NCBI GenBank assembly: GCA_025667525.1
Contig: CM046877.1
Coordinates: 296,356,364 to 296,420,363 of the forward strand
DNA length: 64,000 nt
Direction of reading: 5' to 3'
DNA from: Glebionis coronaria
Lineage: Eukaryota; Streptophyta; Magnoliopsida; Asterales; Asteraceae
Part shown: positions 44,034 to 56,578 of the stretch, piece after piece
How positions within the stretch are numbered: position 1 is the first letter of the stretch
Layout: each line of letters begins with the position of its first letter
Notes under the pieces: generated by a model
Databases searched by the model: none
What the model saw: only the letters and a program-made list of their open reading frames with translations
What the model was told of the DNA's origin: nothing
Program-made: the position numbers and the translations under genes

Positions 44034-47000
44034 ATGCGCACTCGATCCACGTCTTATCAAGAGCCCAAGCCTCTCGATAACTTAGACATGGCTGGTGTAC
44101 AAAACAACAATAACATACCACCTCCGAACAACAATAATAACAACAACAACCCGCCTTTCAACAACATGAATAACAACAACAATGAGCACCTTCCGGATAA
44201 TCGTCCAATGATTGAACTGCTGCAAGCTCATGTTGATGGCAACACGGATCCAATTGTTATACCTCCAATTGCCGCCAACAATTTCGAGCTCAAGTCAGGA
44301 TTTATCCAGATGGTATCTGCTCAACCGTTCTTGGGACGCACCATTGATGACCCACACGACCATATCAAGAGATTTCTACAACTCACCAACACGGTCAAAT
44401 TCAATGGAGTTCCACAGGAAGTGATAAGGTTACAACTTTTTCCCTTTTCTTTAGAGGGACAATCCCGGCATTGGCTTGCTAAGGAACCGCCACAGAGTAT
44501 TCTCTCGTGGACGGATTTGGAAACAAAGTTCATCAATTACTTTTTTCCACCCTCTCGTACTACCGCTTTGCGGAATGAGATTATAAACTTTGAACAAAAG
44601 TACGATGAGTCATTCAGTGAATCTTGGGATCGTTTTAAAGATCTTTTAAGAAAATGCCCACAACATGGTTTTACCAAAGTACATCAAATAAATACTTTTT
44701 ACAATGGTTTAAGCATGAGTGACCAAGATTCACTGAATAGTGCCTCAGGGGGTAATTTATTGGCTAAGACTTCCAATGCTGCTTGGGACATCATTGAGAA
44801 TAAGTCTCGTGTGCAAACCAAGAGCGTTAGGACCAATGTTGCTAGTGCTAGCACTAATGACAGCGACAAGCGATTAGACAAAATCACTACGCTTCTTGAA
44901 TCGCTTGTCACACATACCGTCAGCAACAACAACAGCAACAACGCCAAAAACGCTCAAGTAAACGCTGTCAGCCAACCTTGTGAGATATGCGGTGGGCCCC
45001 ACTCTTACACAACTTGTACCGCCACCCAAGATTACCCTGCTGAGAATGTGAATGCGGCATATGGCACCTACCAACAACCCGCTTATCAAACAAAACCTCA
45101 AGGTGACCGTAACTTGCTTAGCTACCGCAGCAACAACTATCTTTCCCCACCTGGTTTTCCTCCTACCAACCCAAACCAACAACAAAACCTTAATCGCCCT
45201 CCTCAACAACAACAACAACCTCGACAACCATACATCCCACCTCACAAGCAGCAACAACCTCCTCAAAGAAACAATCAAGTCTACCAACAACCTGCTTACC
45301 AACCACCTGCATACAATGCTCCTCCCAACCAACCCACCGCTCTTCACCAAGAAGTGGAAACTTATATGAGGACTAATGATGCGATAGTGGGAAATCTTCA
45401 GAGAGAGGTGCTCAACCTGAAAGCCGATTTGGTAAAGCAAGGAAATGATTTGAGAGCCGATATGCGAAACACGTTGGATAGCCAGACGAATGATCTGAGG
45501 AACATGATGGCTAGTTTCTTCCAAAGTAGTCAACCCTCTTCTTCGGGTACTCTTCCGAGTAACACCGTTGCTAACCCAAGAGGGGAGATGAAAGCAATCA
45601 CCACTCGAAGTGGTAAAGGTACCAAGGAACCCGAGCTTCCTATACCCCCACCGGTGGTTGTGACTAAGGAGAACGAGTCGCCTGCACCTATTCCTCCTCC
45701 TTCTCCTTCCCCAATTTCTCCACCTCTTCATTCTACCCCTCCTCCACCCGTGGTTGTGAGTGACCCTATTCCCCTAAAGCCTTCCTCTTCTTCCAATATA
45801 CCTTATCCTTCTAGGTTGAGGAAAGAGAAGCAAAAGAGCAAGGATGATATTCAGGTTTCTAACTTTCTGAAAATGTTTAAACAACTGAATTTCAATATCT
45901 CCTTCGCTGAGGCTCTCGCTCACATGCCCAAATACGCCAAGATGTTTAAAGACCTTCTGAGCGACAAGGAAAAGCTCCTCGACATTGCTAACACCCAACT
46001 TAATGAGAACTGCTCTGCAGTGCTCTTAAGGAAATTGCCAACCAAGCTTGGTGATCCGGGTCGTTTTCTTATCCCTTGCAATTTCCCGGGAGTAGAGAAT
46101 TGCATGGCCCTAGCCGATCTAGGTGCCAGTATTAATCGCATGCCTCTAAGTGTTTGGAAGCAATTATCTCTCCCAGAGCTAGTCCCCACCAAGATGACTT
46201 TGGAATTGGCCAACCGTACGGTTGCTTATCCAGTGGGGATAGCCGAAGATGTCATTGTAGGAGTCGACAAATTCACCTTCCCTGCTGATTTTGTTGCCGT
46301 CGACTACGAGATGGACCCTCGTGTACCACTGATTGTTGGTCGTCCATTCTTAAGGACCGGTCGCACTCTCATTGATGTTGAAGCCGGTGAGCTTATCATG
46401 AGAGTGGGTGACGACAAAGTAGTCTTCAACATGGGAAAGTTGTCTAAACAGCCTTATTCATATGAGAGCGTTAATTGTATTGACGTTCTTGATGAGGCTT
46501 GTGAAGAACACTTTAATGATGCTTGCAAAAGTATTCCTACCTCTCTTCCCAATGTTGAGACCGTGTCCTCCATTGATTCATCGTTGTCTCTATTTGGAGA
46601 TAGTGATTTATTCTGGAACAATCTTGAAGCTACCATGGGAGATGTGAATTTAGCTACTAATGATTCTCCAACCGAGGGGGATGAAGACATGAGTTTCTTT
46701 GACAATCTTCTCACTGAAGACAATCCTTCGCCTCCATCTCCCACGGTCATTGCTATCGATACTCCGACTTTGAAAACGCCTCCCGTCGAAAATCCTCCGG
46801 ATTTGGAACTTAAGGAGTTGCCGCCTCATCTCGAGTACGTGTTCCTTGACGACAACAAAAAGTCACCCGTCATTATTGTGAAGGATTTGAAAGATGAAGA
46901 GAAGACTCGCCTCGTCGCTGTGTTGAAGGATCACAAGAAGGCTATTGCTTGGAAGATTTCCGATACTCGTGGAATTGATCCTCACTTCTGCACGCACAAA

Positions 47001-49712
47001 ATTCTCATGGAGGACGACTATAAGCCCACTATTCAAAGCCAACGAAGGGTGAATCCAAAAATACATGAAGTCATCAAAACAGAGGTTATCAAACTTCTTG
47101 ATGCGGGTATGATTTACCCTATTTCGGATTCACCGTGGGTTAGTCCAATCCATTGTGTGCCCAAGAAGGGCGGAATAACCGTTGTTCCAAATGAACACAA
47201 CGAGTTGATTCCCACTCGTCTCGTTACTGGGTGGAGAGTTTGTATAGACTACCGCAAACTCAATGATGCCACGAGAAAGGATCATTTCCCTCTACCTTTT
47301 ATGGACCAAATGCTTGAACGATTAGCCGGTAATGAATATTACTGCTTTCTGGATGGTTTCTCGGGTTATTTTCAAATACCCATCGATCCCCAAGATCAAG
47401 AGAAGACTACATTCACTTGTCCCTATGGCACTTTCGCTTACAAAAGAATGCCTTTTGGCTTATGTAATGCGCCAGGGACATTCCAAAGGTGTATGTTAGC
47501 TATCTTCCATGACATGGTTGAACAAACCATGGAAGTCTTCATGGATGATTTCTCGGTCTTCGGGGATTCCTTCTCATCTTGCCTTGCCAATTTAGAACGT
47601 ATGCTACAGCGGTGTGAAGACACTCGCCTTGTTCTAAATTGGGAAAAATGCCATTTCATGGTAAAAGAAGGCGTCGTGCTTGGACATAAGATTTCGAAAG
47701 CCGGTCTTGAAGTAGACCGTGCTAAAGTTGATGTTATAGCAAAGTTGCCTCCACCTTCCACTGTGAAGGGTGTGAGAAGTTTCTTGGGTCACGCGGGCTT
47801 CTACCGACGATTTATCAAAGACTTTTCTCAAATCGCTCGCCCGATGACCCACCTCTTGGAAAAAGATACTCCTTTTATCTTTTCCAAAGAGTGCCTTGAA
47901 GCCTTCAACTCGCTTAAGGATAAGCTAACCAAGGCACCCGTCTTAGTTACCCCTAATTGGGAGCTTCCTTTTGAGTTGATGTGCGATGCTAGTGATTTTG
48001 CTATTGGAGCGGTTCTTGGACAAAGAGTGAACAAACACTTCCAACCGATCCATTACGCTAGCAAGACAATGACTGGGGCACAATTGCATTATACGACAAC
48101 CGAAAAGGAGCTTTTAGCTGTTGTCTATGCTTTTGAAAAATTCCGCCCCTATCTTGTCCTTTCCACCACCATTGTGTATACCGATCATTCCGCGTTGAAG
48201 TACTTGTTGACAAAGCAAGATTCCAAACCAAGACTTCTTCGCTGGGTTTTGCTGCTCCAGGAATTTAAAATCGACATCCGCGATAAAAAAGGAGCAGAAA
48301 ACCTAGCCGCGGACCATCTTAGTAGACTTGAGGATCCATACCAAGGGGATCATCCGACCAAAGAAATCAATGATTCTTTTCCCTTGGAGACCTTAATGTC
48401 TATAAACTCGAAGCCGACTGAAACCCCGTGGTTTGCGGACTTTGCAAACTACTTGGCGGGTGGAATTCTCAAGGAAGGGTTGACGTCCCAGCAAAAGAAG
48501 AAGTTCTTCACCGACATTAAGACTTACTTTTGGGACGACCCTTACCTATTCAAACAATGTGCTGATTTGATAATTCGCCGATGTGTTGATGGACCGGCAG
48601 CGTCGGATATCCTTGATGCTTGCCACAAAGGACCCACCGGTGGTCACTTTGGTCCCAACTACACCGCAAAGAAAGTGTTTGATTCGGGATTTTATTGGCC
48701 CTCCATATATCGTGATGCTCACAATATGGTTAAGCGATGTGATGTTTGCCAAAAGCAAGGCAAAATCACACATAAAGACGAGATGCCTCAGAATTTCATC
48801 CAAGAGTGTGAAATTTTTGATGTTTGGGGTATCGACTTTATGGGGCCGTTCCCTTCATCTAAAGGAAACAAATACATCCTTGTAGCCGTTGACTACGTTT
48901 CAAAGTGGGTTGAAGCCAAAGCTTTGCCTACTAATTACGCAAGGGTGGTTTGTAACTTTTTGAAAGCTCTATTCGCTCGCTTCGGTGTGCCTCGTGCCAT
49001 TATTAGTGATCGTGGGACTCATTTCTGCAATGACCAATTTGCTAGAGTCATGGCTAAGTACGGTGTAAACCATCGTCTTTCCACAGCCTACCACCCACAA
49101 ACTAATGGCCAGGCTGAAATATCCAACCGAGGACTGAAGCGAATTTTGGAAAGAACCGTGGGAGAGCATCGTACCGCATGGACTGATAAACTCGATGATG
49201 CTTTGTGGGCTTTCCGTACTGCTTACAAGACCCCGATCGGCTGTACGCCTTATCGTCTTGTGTACGGGAAAGCGTGCCACCTCCCCATTGAGTTGGAGCA
49301 CAAGGCTTATTGGGCCTTGAAGTGGGCCAATTTTGATATAAACAAAGCCGGTGACCTACGCAAGATCCAACTCAATGAGCTGAATGAACTTCGGAATGAG
49401 GCTTATGAAAATTCTTTGATCTATAAGGAAAGAACTAAGCTCATTCACGACTCCTAGATTAAAAACCGAGAGTTCCATGTTGGAGACAAAGTCTTACTTT
49501 TTAACTCTCGGTTGAAAATCTTTTCGGGCAAGCTTAAATCTCGTTGGTCCGGCCCATTCACCATCGCCCAAATTTTTCCATATGGTACTCTCGAGCTCGC
49601 TCAACCTAATGGACCAAATTTTAAGGTGAATGGCCAACGAGTGAAGTTGTACTTTGGTGAGGACACCTCTCAGGAGGTGATTCCATCCCTCACCACGTTC
49701 CCCATGAACTGA
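44034..49712 (+). CDS. Athila gag-pol polyprotein with one internal TAG
   Basis: ATG 44034 opens [13 protein letters not shown], then an Asn-rich tract. The gag core (residues about 95-215) has [19 protein letters not shown], and a CCHC-like block [13 protein letters not shown] is near 316. The protease motif LADLGAS is near 693. The RT has [12 protein letters not shown] and FMDDFS near 1167, RNase H has [13 protein letters not shown] near 1315, the integrase zinc part [10 protein letters not shown] and CDVCQKQG lies at 1529-1570, and the core Asp in WGIDFMGPF, Asp in ISDRGTHF and Glu in NGQAEIS is at 1598-1693. TAG at 49455-49457 stops translation after 1,807 residues. The same frame continues through [19 protein letters not shown] to a natural stop at 49712, so only the integrase C-terminal part is cut off. 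Catalytic residues look complete. Confidence 0.95.
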
Positions 49713-51617
49713 ATTTGGGTCGAGTCAGGCTCGTGACTCGGTTATCAAAAACAAGCGCTCCTCGGGAGGCAGCCCGAGTATCTATCCCTTTAACCCCCTA
49801 AGTGTAGGGGAGGACCTTTTGTGGTCATTTGTGTTTGTGTGGTGATGTGCTTACAGGGATTACTGCAATCTTGGAAATTTTGAAGAACCGTGCTCCCGTG
49901 TTATCCGAAACCCGGTTCTATCTCTCAACTATCGTGATTCAATTTTCTTCATTCTCACATTTGAAATTGATCACTTTAGTCGTCTCTTCCTTAACTTGAG
50001 TTAACCAACGTGCACAATGTCATAAGTGTAGGGGAGATTTTTTCCACATGCTTAAACATTGAGGACAATGTTTATCTTAAGTGTAGGGGAGACTTCTATC
50101 GAAGTTTTAAGTGGACTTTTCCATGAAAATGCCTTCATTTAACCGGAAAATCCTATTTTTCAACATTTTTCAAATTTTTAATTAACTTTGGCCATTTAGT
50201 CGTAATTTTTAAAATTTTTATCGTTGCTTTCATATGTATATATTCCGCAATAAAGTCAAAAATATTAATAAAGTGGTGTAGCTAGTTTAGATATCTTTGA
50301 CATATTAGGCCCGTTGCGTTTATTTTGACTCAACCCGAATAGACTTATCCAAGTTTATTCTAGCTAGTATCCTTAACCATGTAGACCTTAATTGGTTTAT
50401 TAGGCTAAGTGTCCACGAGTCTCATTATTTGAGATTTTAAATTGTGGAGGACGAGAAATGATAGAGTCAATTATAAGTCGGTAATCTTGCGCAAGCTCAC
50501 TTGGTGTAATTATTCGCCTATTCTCCCATCACTTGCTAATAATTTATCTGCAATAAGTAAGGTCTTACGATTTGAAAAGTTACTTAGCTTCTAGCCCAAG
50601 ATCGTTTAAAAGTTGCTCGGTAATGATAAGAGTTCATAGCCAAGGCATAACTTATGAAGCGGGGCGCGAAGATTGGCGAGTCCGAAAAGGCCCTAACAAG
50701 GCATGAGGATTCAATTTTATTGCTGAAGATCCAAAGTGATGTGAAAAGCATTATTCCTAAAGTCAATATGAAGGATCAAGACTCACGACGAAAAGCAATC
50801 AACTCCCATTAAGATCATGGAGAAGTCTATCCGAAAAGACCCTAACAAGGTATGAGGATAAATAGATCCAAGTCCGAAAAGGAGGCGGATCGTTGTATCT
50901 CAAAATCCCAAATAGAGATTGAAGAAATAATCATGAAGTCGTGGTCAACAAAGTGGGAGTACCCCTCAAAAGTCTCCAAGTGAAGAAACTCTATTATGAT
51001 GAGAAGACCATTATCTCAAGAACGTCTCTCGAAGATATGAAGTATGAAGTACATGCCAAATCTCGGCCCGAGAAAGGTCTCAAATCGCGAACCAAGTTAT
51101 GCCAAGATATGAACTTTTTGATATCCCGAGAAGCAGTTTTAAGAGATTTTGTCCTTTAGCTAACTATTGATCAAATCGTCCTACTTTGCTTTCAGCCTTA
51201 ATAAATTATCGAAATAAGTCCAAAAATGCATCTTCATGATCATTCTAAGACAAAAATAAAATATAAGAGATACAATTAGGAATAAGGGAGTTTAAGCATT
51301 TAATTAAGCCATGTGTGTAAGTGTTTGATTTACTAACTTATAATAACAATGATCTCGTTTTCAAGCTTAGTTTGGGGAACGTGAAACTTGAGGGTGATAA
51401 ATCTCCGCAACACCAAAGCCCTAATGTAATTCCTTGATTTCTTTACAAGTTATTTCCATCCTTTTGTTTATTTTAAAGTTTAAGTTCTCTTAGTATTTTA
51501 ATTATTGTTTAGTAGAATTTAAATAAGGCCAAGGTTGATTAATTATGAGAAAAATGTAAAATTGCTTTATCACTAAGCATTGCATGAGGGCATGGCAATG
51601 GTTAAGTGTAGGGGATT
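49713..51617 (+). other. Athila-6 3' non-coding region
   Basis: No env-like ORF is seen in about 1.9 kb. Copies of AAGTGTAGGGGA are at 49800, 50024, 50079 and, as the terminal polypurine tract, 51604. TCCGAAAAG-CCCTAACAAGG-type segments repeat at about 50681 and 50830. Confidence 0.7.
51604..51617 (+). promoter_or_regulatory. Polypurine tract of Athila-6
   Basis: AAGTGTAGGGGATT abuts the TGATAGG start of the 3' LTR. Confidence 0.8.
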
Positions 51618-53082
51618 TGATAGGTGTGTAAACACCCATCCTTTTACCACTTAATTCTGGCTAAAACAAGACCAAAACACGTAATTAATATCATTTGTTT
51701 GGAATTATGCGTGGTTTTTGTGTTTATTGTGTTTTCAGAGCTAACCGGATGAATATTAAAGAAAACATGGGATTGCACGGGTTTTATCAAGGAAAAAGAC
51801 TCAAGATAAAGTCTATTGTCCAAGACGTGCAAAAGATTTGAAGTCACTAGGCCTATTCGAAGATTTATTGAAGAAAAGGACTAAAGACGGAAGATTTTCA
51901 TAAGCCGAAGAAACTCGAGTCTATTTAACGACGAGATTAAAAGACGAGTTGGATTTAATCGACAACAAATCCCGAATCAGAATCGAAAACGTCAACTTTT
52001 CTGAAAAGACGAGAAGACAAGAAGAAGAGGAGAAAGCCCACTCACCAACCAACCACTAGGACTATATATAGTTTTTCCCTTCACACATTAGGGAGTTAGT
52101 TTTTATTTTTTCCTTTTTCCCAGGCTTTGTAGTTCGTATCATCACAAACTCCATTAGGGAGTTTGGTGATTTTCATCTTTTTCTTTTAATCTTGTAATCT
52201 TTAATCAATACTCTTGTTACTTTTCCCTTAATCAATCCATTCCATCTTTTCATTAATCTTGTTCTTCATCATCTCTTTTTGCAAGTTCTTAAGTTTTTAT
52301 TTGATTCAAGTTTGATCTTAAATAGTTGTTGATTTAGTGTTTTTATTAGTGGGATTTGTTCCTTATGGTATGTTCATGATTATTGGTTAGTTTGGTTAAA
52401 CCTTTTTAAGTATTTGATTTGATTTTGGATTTTTGATTAAGTTTCCCGTTCGTGTCTGCTGTTACTGTTCTTCATCTCCCAGATTTTCCGAATAGCCATT
52501 TTAGAGTTTCCCTTATTCGGAACTTTTCAATTATTCCGAATAGGTGTGTTCTCGGTTCCTTATTCGAAACTTTTATAACTTTCCGCATAGCCATTTATTG
52601 TTTTCCTATTCGGAACTTTTTAGATATTCCGAATAGGGGTATTTTATTTCCTTTACTCGGAATATTTCAAATATTCCGCATAGCCCTATTATTCCGCATG
52701 GGAGCATTTTATTCCGAATGATGTGATTTTTCCGAATCAAGCAAACTTTCCGCATGAGCCATCTTTCCGCATAGGCAGTTTTTCCGAATGGGAGTATTTT
52801 CCGCATGGTGTACACTTTCCGAATAGAGCAATAATTTCCAATATATTCCGAATGGTCATACTTTCCGCATAGGGTATTTTCTGACAAGGGTATTTTTCCA
52901 GTTTTGCTTATTATTTGCTACTTGATTTAAGTTTACTTAATTACCATTTTATTCACTTTCCTGTTTAGTAGAATAGAAAACCAATCCACTTTTTGTCACC
53001 AAGAACAAATCATTCTACTTTTAACTGAGATCAATTCGAGAGGATTCCGAGAATTCTGAACCCACACAAAACGCGTGTATCA
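51618..53082 (+). repeat. Athila-6 3' LTR (1,465 bp)
   Basis: It is nearly identical to the 5' LTR. The visible differences are an A within a T run near 52105, one G/A near 52567 and one C/T near 52817. Confidence 0.95.
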
Positions 53083-53879
53083 TTAACCAAGCTAAGTATG
53101 CTCAAGAGATACTTAAAAAGCATGGTATGACCTCATGTGCTCGCGTTGGTACACCATTGTCGACCACTTCCCTAGACGCTGACTTGTACTCATACCTTGT
53201 AGATCAAACGCAATATCGCAGTATGATCGGGTCACTTATGTACCTTACAGCAAGCAGGCCTGATATTCATCATGCCACATGCTATTGTGCACGATATCAA
53301 GCCAGACCTACCCAAAAGCACCTCAAAGAGGTTAAACGGATCTTTCAGTATCTTAAGAATACCATTCACATGGGACTCTAGTATCCGAGGGAAATCGGTT
53401 TTCATCTAACAGCTTTTTCAAATTCTGATCACGCAGGTTGTCTTGATAGTCGAAAAAGCACTTCTGGTGGCATACAATTTCTAGGGGAAGACAAGCTTGT
53501 AAGCTGGTCGTCAAAGAAGCAGGATTGTACTTCGTTCTCATCAGCTAAAGCAGAATATGTGGCTTTATCTGTGTGTTGGGCTCAAGTCCTTTGGATGAGA
53601 ACCCAACTCACGAATTATGGCTTCCACTTTGATAAAATACCTATGTATTGGGACTCAAAGTCAGCAATAGCCATATCCTACAATCCGGTTCAGCACTATC
53701 GTACCAAGCACATCGCAGTCAGATATCACTTCATCAAGGAACAAGTGGAACGTGGGATCGTGGAATTATACTTTGTCAGAACTGAGTACGAGATAGCTGA
53801 CTTGTTTACAAAAGCCCTATCCCAAAATAGGTTTCAGTATCTCGTTTGGCCGTCTTGGTATGAAGTATATGACTCCTGA
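53083..53879 (+). pseudogene. Copia-4 RT end and RNase H
   Basis: The frame resumes after Athila-6 with NQAKYAQEILKKHGM and continues through YRSMIGSLMYLTASRPDI, SDHAGCLDSRKSTSGG, LVSWSSKKQ, YWDSKSAIAISYNPVQH and TKHIAVRYHFIKEQV to a TGA at 53877-53879. One in-frame TAG is at 53379-53381. SSAKAEYVAL carries Lys where the family usually has Glu, next to the RNase H catalytic Glu. This is the end of pol. Confidence 0.9.
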
Positions 53880-53926
53880 AGACTTGGAGTTTTTGGCAAA
53901 TGAAGGTGCTTGATACTCTCTAATTA

Positions 53927-54225
53927 TGACTTCTAAGCGCATCACAGCTTAGGACTTGGACCTCAATTAAGGAAAGTTTATCAATGACGGTAACTTATCC
54001 TTCTCAACGAGAAATTAATATTTCTCGGTCATGAACTTCCTTTAAAAACATTCAAAGTTTTTAAGTTCATGAAAAACGACTTCTAAGTAAATGTCAGCTT
54101 AGAACTCGTAATTCAACTTAAGGAAAGTTTATCACGGATGAGAACTTATCCTTCACAACGGGAAATTAATTTTTCTCGGTCATGAGCTAGTCACAAAACA
54201 TTCAAAGTTTTAAGCTCATGTAAAT
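53927..54225 (+). repeat. Two-copy tandem duplication of about 150 bp
   Basis: The copies at about 53927-54074 and 54080-54225 share GACTTCTAAG, CAGCTTAG, AAGGAAAGTTTATCA, GAAATTAAT, TTTCTCGGTCATGA and ACATTCAAAGTTTT in the same order. Confidence 0.8.
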
Positions 54226-55459
54226 CGGATTTTATTTTAAAACCGTTGAACACAATTTTTCAAGAATTTCTCAAAAGGTTTTTCTAAATCTTTTAAAATT
54301 GTGTGTTCAACACTCCCTTCCTCATAATAGGTTTTTATATCTAAAAAATTTCATATGTTATTTTGATCAATTTTTGAGGGGAACGTTTTAAAATCAAGCC
54401 TTTTTATGTTGTTGGGTACATCTCTGAAATTGTCATATTTTATGTATCCAACACATTCCGAAAATGATACTAAATCTGTCATATATATTATATCGGATAA
54501 GGCATCTCATCTCCGTACCTCAACATATTTTGTGGTGTCGTTTTTCCAAAATATTGTCAAATTTTGTTTCATGACACACATATATTGTTGAGGGGGAGCA
54601 ACCTGACCACAAAAGTTCCATGATTCATGCGTGCACACATGTTTCTCTCCCAATCGGTTTCAAAAATTGTCATATTTTAATCAATTGGTATCTCTAATAT
54701 GATGTTTTTATATTAGAGACAGGGGGAGAAAATTTGATTAAAATGTGATCTTAAAGACTCAAGTGCAACTATTTCCTTCACATGCTAAACTATTTCGTAT
54801 ATCGATGCATGTGTGTAGGGGGAGCATTTCGGAAATGTAAAACTTTCAAAGTTTTAAAAGTTTTGATTTTTATCAAGCACTTTGAATGATTTTCAATGGT
54901 GTTATGGTTACGATCTTTACCCAAAACAACCTACTATCCATGACAGAACGATGGAGTCAAAAGGTGGTTTAGGATATGAAAATAAGTCCTATGATCCAAC
55001 CAGAACCGGATGGATCTACCCAAGGACATCCCATAGCTAGAAATAGTTGTCCTTAGGTAAGATGGAGTGGAATGAAGCTGAATGCGGACCAATTACTTAA
55101 GTTAGCACTAATCACAACAAGGTGCTAATGATGACGTATTGGTAAGTATTGGAGGAGTTGAATATTCTATGCAACTTAGGTAGAAACCGGGTTAACACAT
55201 CTTTTGAAGACAAGTGTCATGGACCCAGTGATGCGATGCACAACCCTTCCCCAGCCATTCGAGTTTCTCTCAAAAGAAACTTGTCTCATTTTCACGGAGA
55301 TCAACACGTATATATTGACTTTCTCACTCTGAATCAGTTAATATTGAAAAGGTGGCAGTATGCTCCAGCCTCCGATTACCAAAATGCACTTATTGAGTCT
55401 AGAGCCAAAAGGAGATCTATCTAACATCTCATTAGGACACAATCGAGTCCTAAGCATTA

Positions 55460-55850
55460 TCCTTGTGATATTGCCAGAACATCTGAGTGATACGATTCAC
55501 AATGAAGATAGAAATCCTACTTGAGCCAGCATCAAACAAGCTCATGGTAGGTAACTTGTGTGATTCTACACGAATCGAACTTGTGAGAACTGGAATGCAA
55601 CTAAGTTTAAATTCTTAAGTGATTTAAACTTGATTCCAGGTTTCTTCGCAAAATCCGTATGATCTTGCTAGAACATTCAGAGTGACACTCTTTAGTGTTC
55701 ACAGTGATGAATGGAAATCCTTCCAATGTCAACCTCAAACAGCACTACGGTAGGTGACATGCAAGATTCTCTAAGAATAGAGCTTGTGACAAACTGGAAA
55801 GCAACAATGGTGCGATTCTTATTTAGAATCAGAATTGTTCCAGGAATTCT
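55460..55850 (+). repeat. Two-copy divergent duplication of about 200 bp
   Basis: The copies at about 55460-55640 and 55660-55850 share GCTAGAACAT/GCCAGAACAT, GAGTGA, GGTAGGTAAC/GGTAGGTGAC, GAGCTTGTGA-like, ACTGGAA-GCAAC and TTCCAGG in order. They are more diverged than the 53927 pair. Confidence 0.65.
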
Positions 55851-56561
55851 GAATTGACGACTCTAATCAGACGGATAATTTATCCTTATGATTCACTCTC
55901 TACGTTCGCAGTATACTTTGAGACGGTCGAGTAAAGAGAACTGGTTACTACCGCCGGGAAACCCTGTCAAGGGATTCTTAATTGAATCTACCCAGTCACA
56001 GGTACAGTATCTAATACCGTCTAACGGTCTTCACTGACCGGAGGTAAAACGCTACCGAGTTAGTATGAAGTGTTCAAAGCCATTTTATCCGTGTCTATAT
56101 ACGTTGTTGTATATCAAGATGGTGGCGTATCTGTGTACTAACCAATGTCGTCTTCACATGTTCATACTAAAATTTAAAGTCTTCCGCAACTCTGATGGAT
56201 ATTTGAAGGACGAACTACAACTTCATTCGAATGGGAGATTGTTAGCCGTTCAAAATCAACAAAGTATGAACATGTCGATTCAGAAGTCACAAGAGCACAA
56301 GATGGCGATAATCAAGATACCTAAGAATGTAAGAATGTAAGAAGATAATAGGTCATCTTAGTCACAAGGAGCACAAGATGAAGATCTAAAGCACTCAAAG
56401 TCAAATGACAAAGGCTCAAGATAAAGATCACAAAAGCATGAAGGAACAAAGCCGTTACAAACAAGATTAAGACCAAGATACAAGACCAAAGCAGGAAGAT
56501 CTCCTCTACAAGAATGTATTCACTCAATCATCTTATGCTTTTTAAGCTTTTTAAGATGACC

Positions 56562-56578
56562 GATACATTGGGGGAGAT
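56562..56578 (+). promoter_or_regulatory. Polypurine tract of Copia-4
   Basis: GATACATTGGGGGAGAT directly precedes the TGTTAGCCC start of the 3' LTR. Confidence 0.85.

Larger units (their letters stand above)
42359..53082 (+). mobile_element. Athila-6: young, nearly intact Athila-type gypsy element
   Basis: LTRs are 42359-43822 and 51618-53082 and the target duplication TTAAC is at 42354-42358 and 53083-53087. The tRNA-Asp-type primer site, the long gag-pol ORF, the roughly 1.9 kb non-coding 3' region and the terminal purine tract are all present. By eye the LTRs differ at about three positions, so this is by far the youngest retrotransposon in the window. The protease motif DLGA and the [17 protein letters not shown] block are typical of Athila. 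One in-frame TAG near the end of the integrase is the only visible coding lesion. Confidence 0.96.
53880..56561 (+). other. Copia-4 3' non-coding region
   Basis: About 2.7 kb separates pol from the 3' LTR. Purine tracts TTGAGGGGGAGC (about 54588), GACAGGGGGAGAAA (about 54718) and GTAGGGGGAGC (about 54815) resemble the terminal tract. Two ancient tandem duplications are listed separately. A 91-codon ORF at 55149-55424 contains RWQYAPASDYQNALIESR and may be the remnant of an accessory protein, but no match can be claimed. Confidence 0.55.

Noticed and set aside
44874..45731. 285-codon ORF on the minus strand inside Athila-6 gag
   Set aside because: It is antisense to a confirmed coding frame, Arg-rich by composition, and has no motif. 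It is a shadow of gag.
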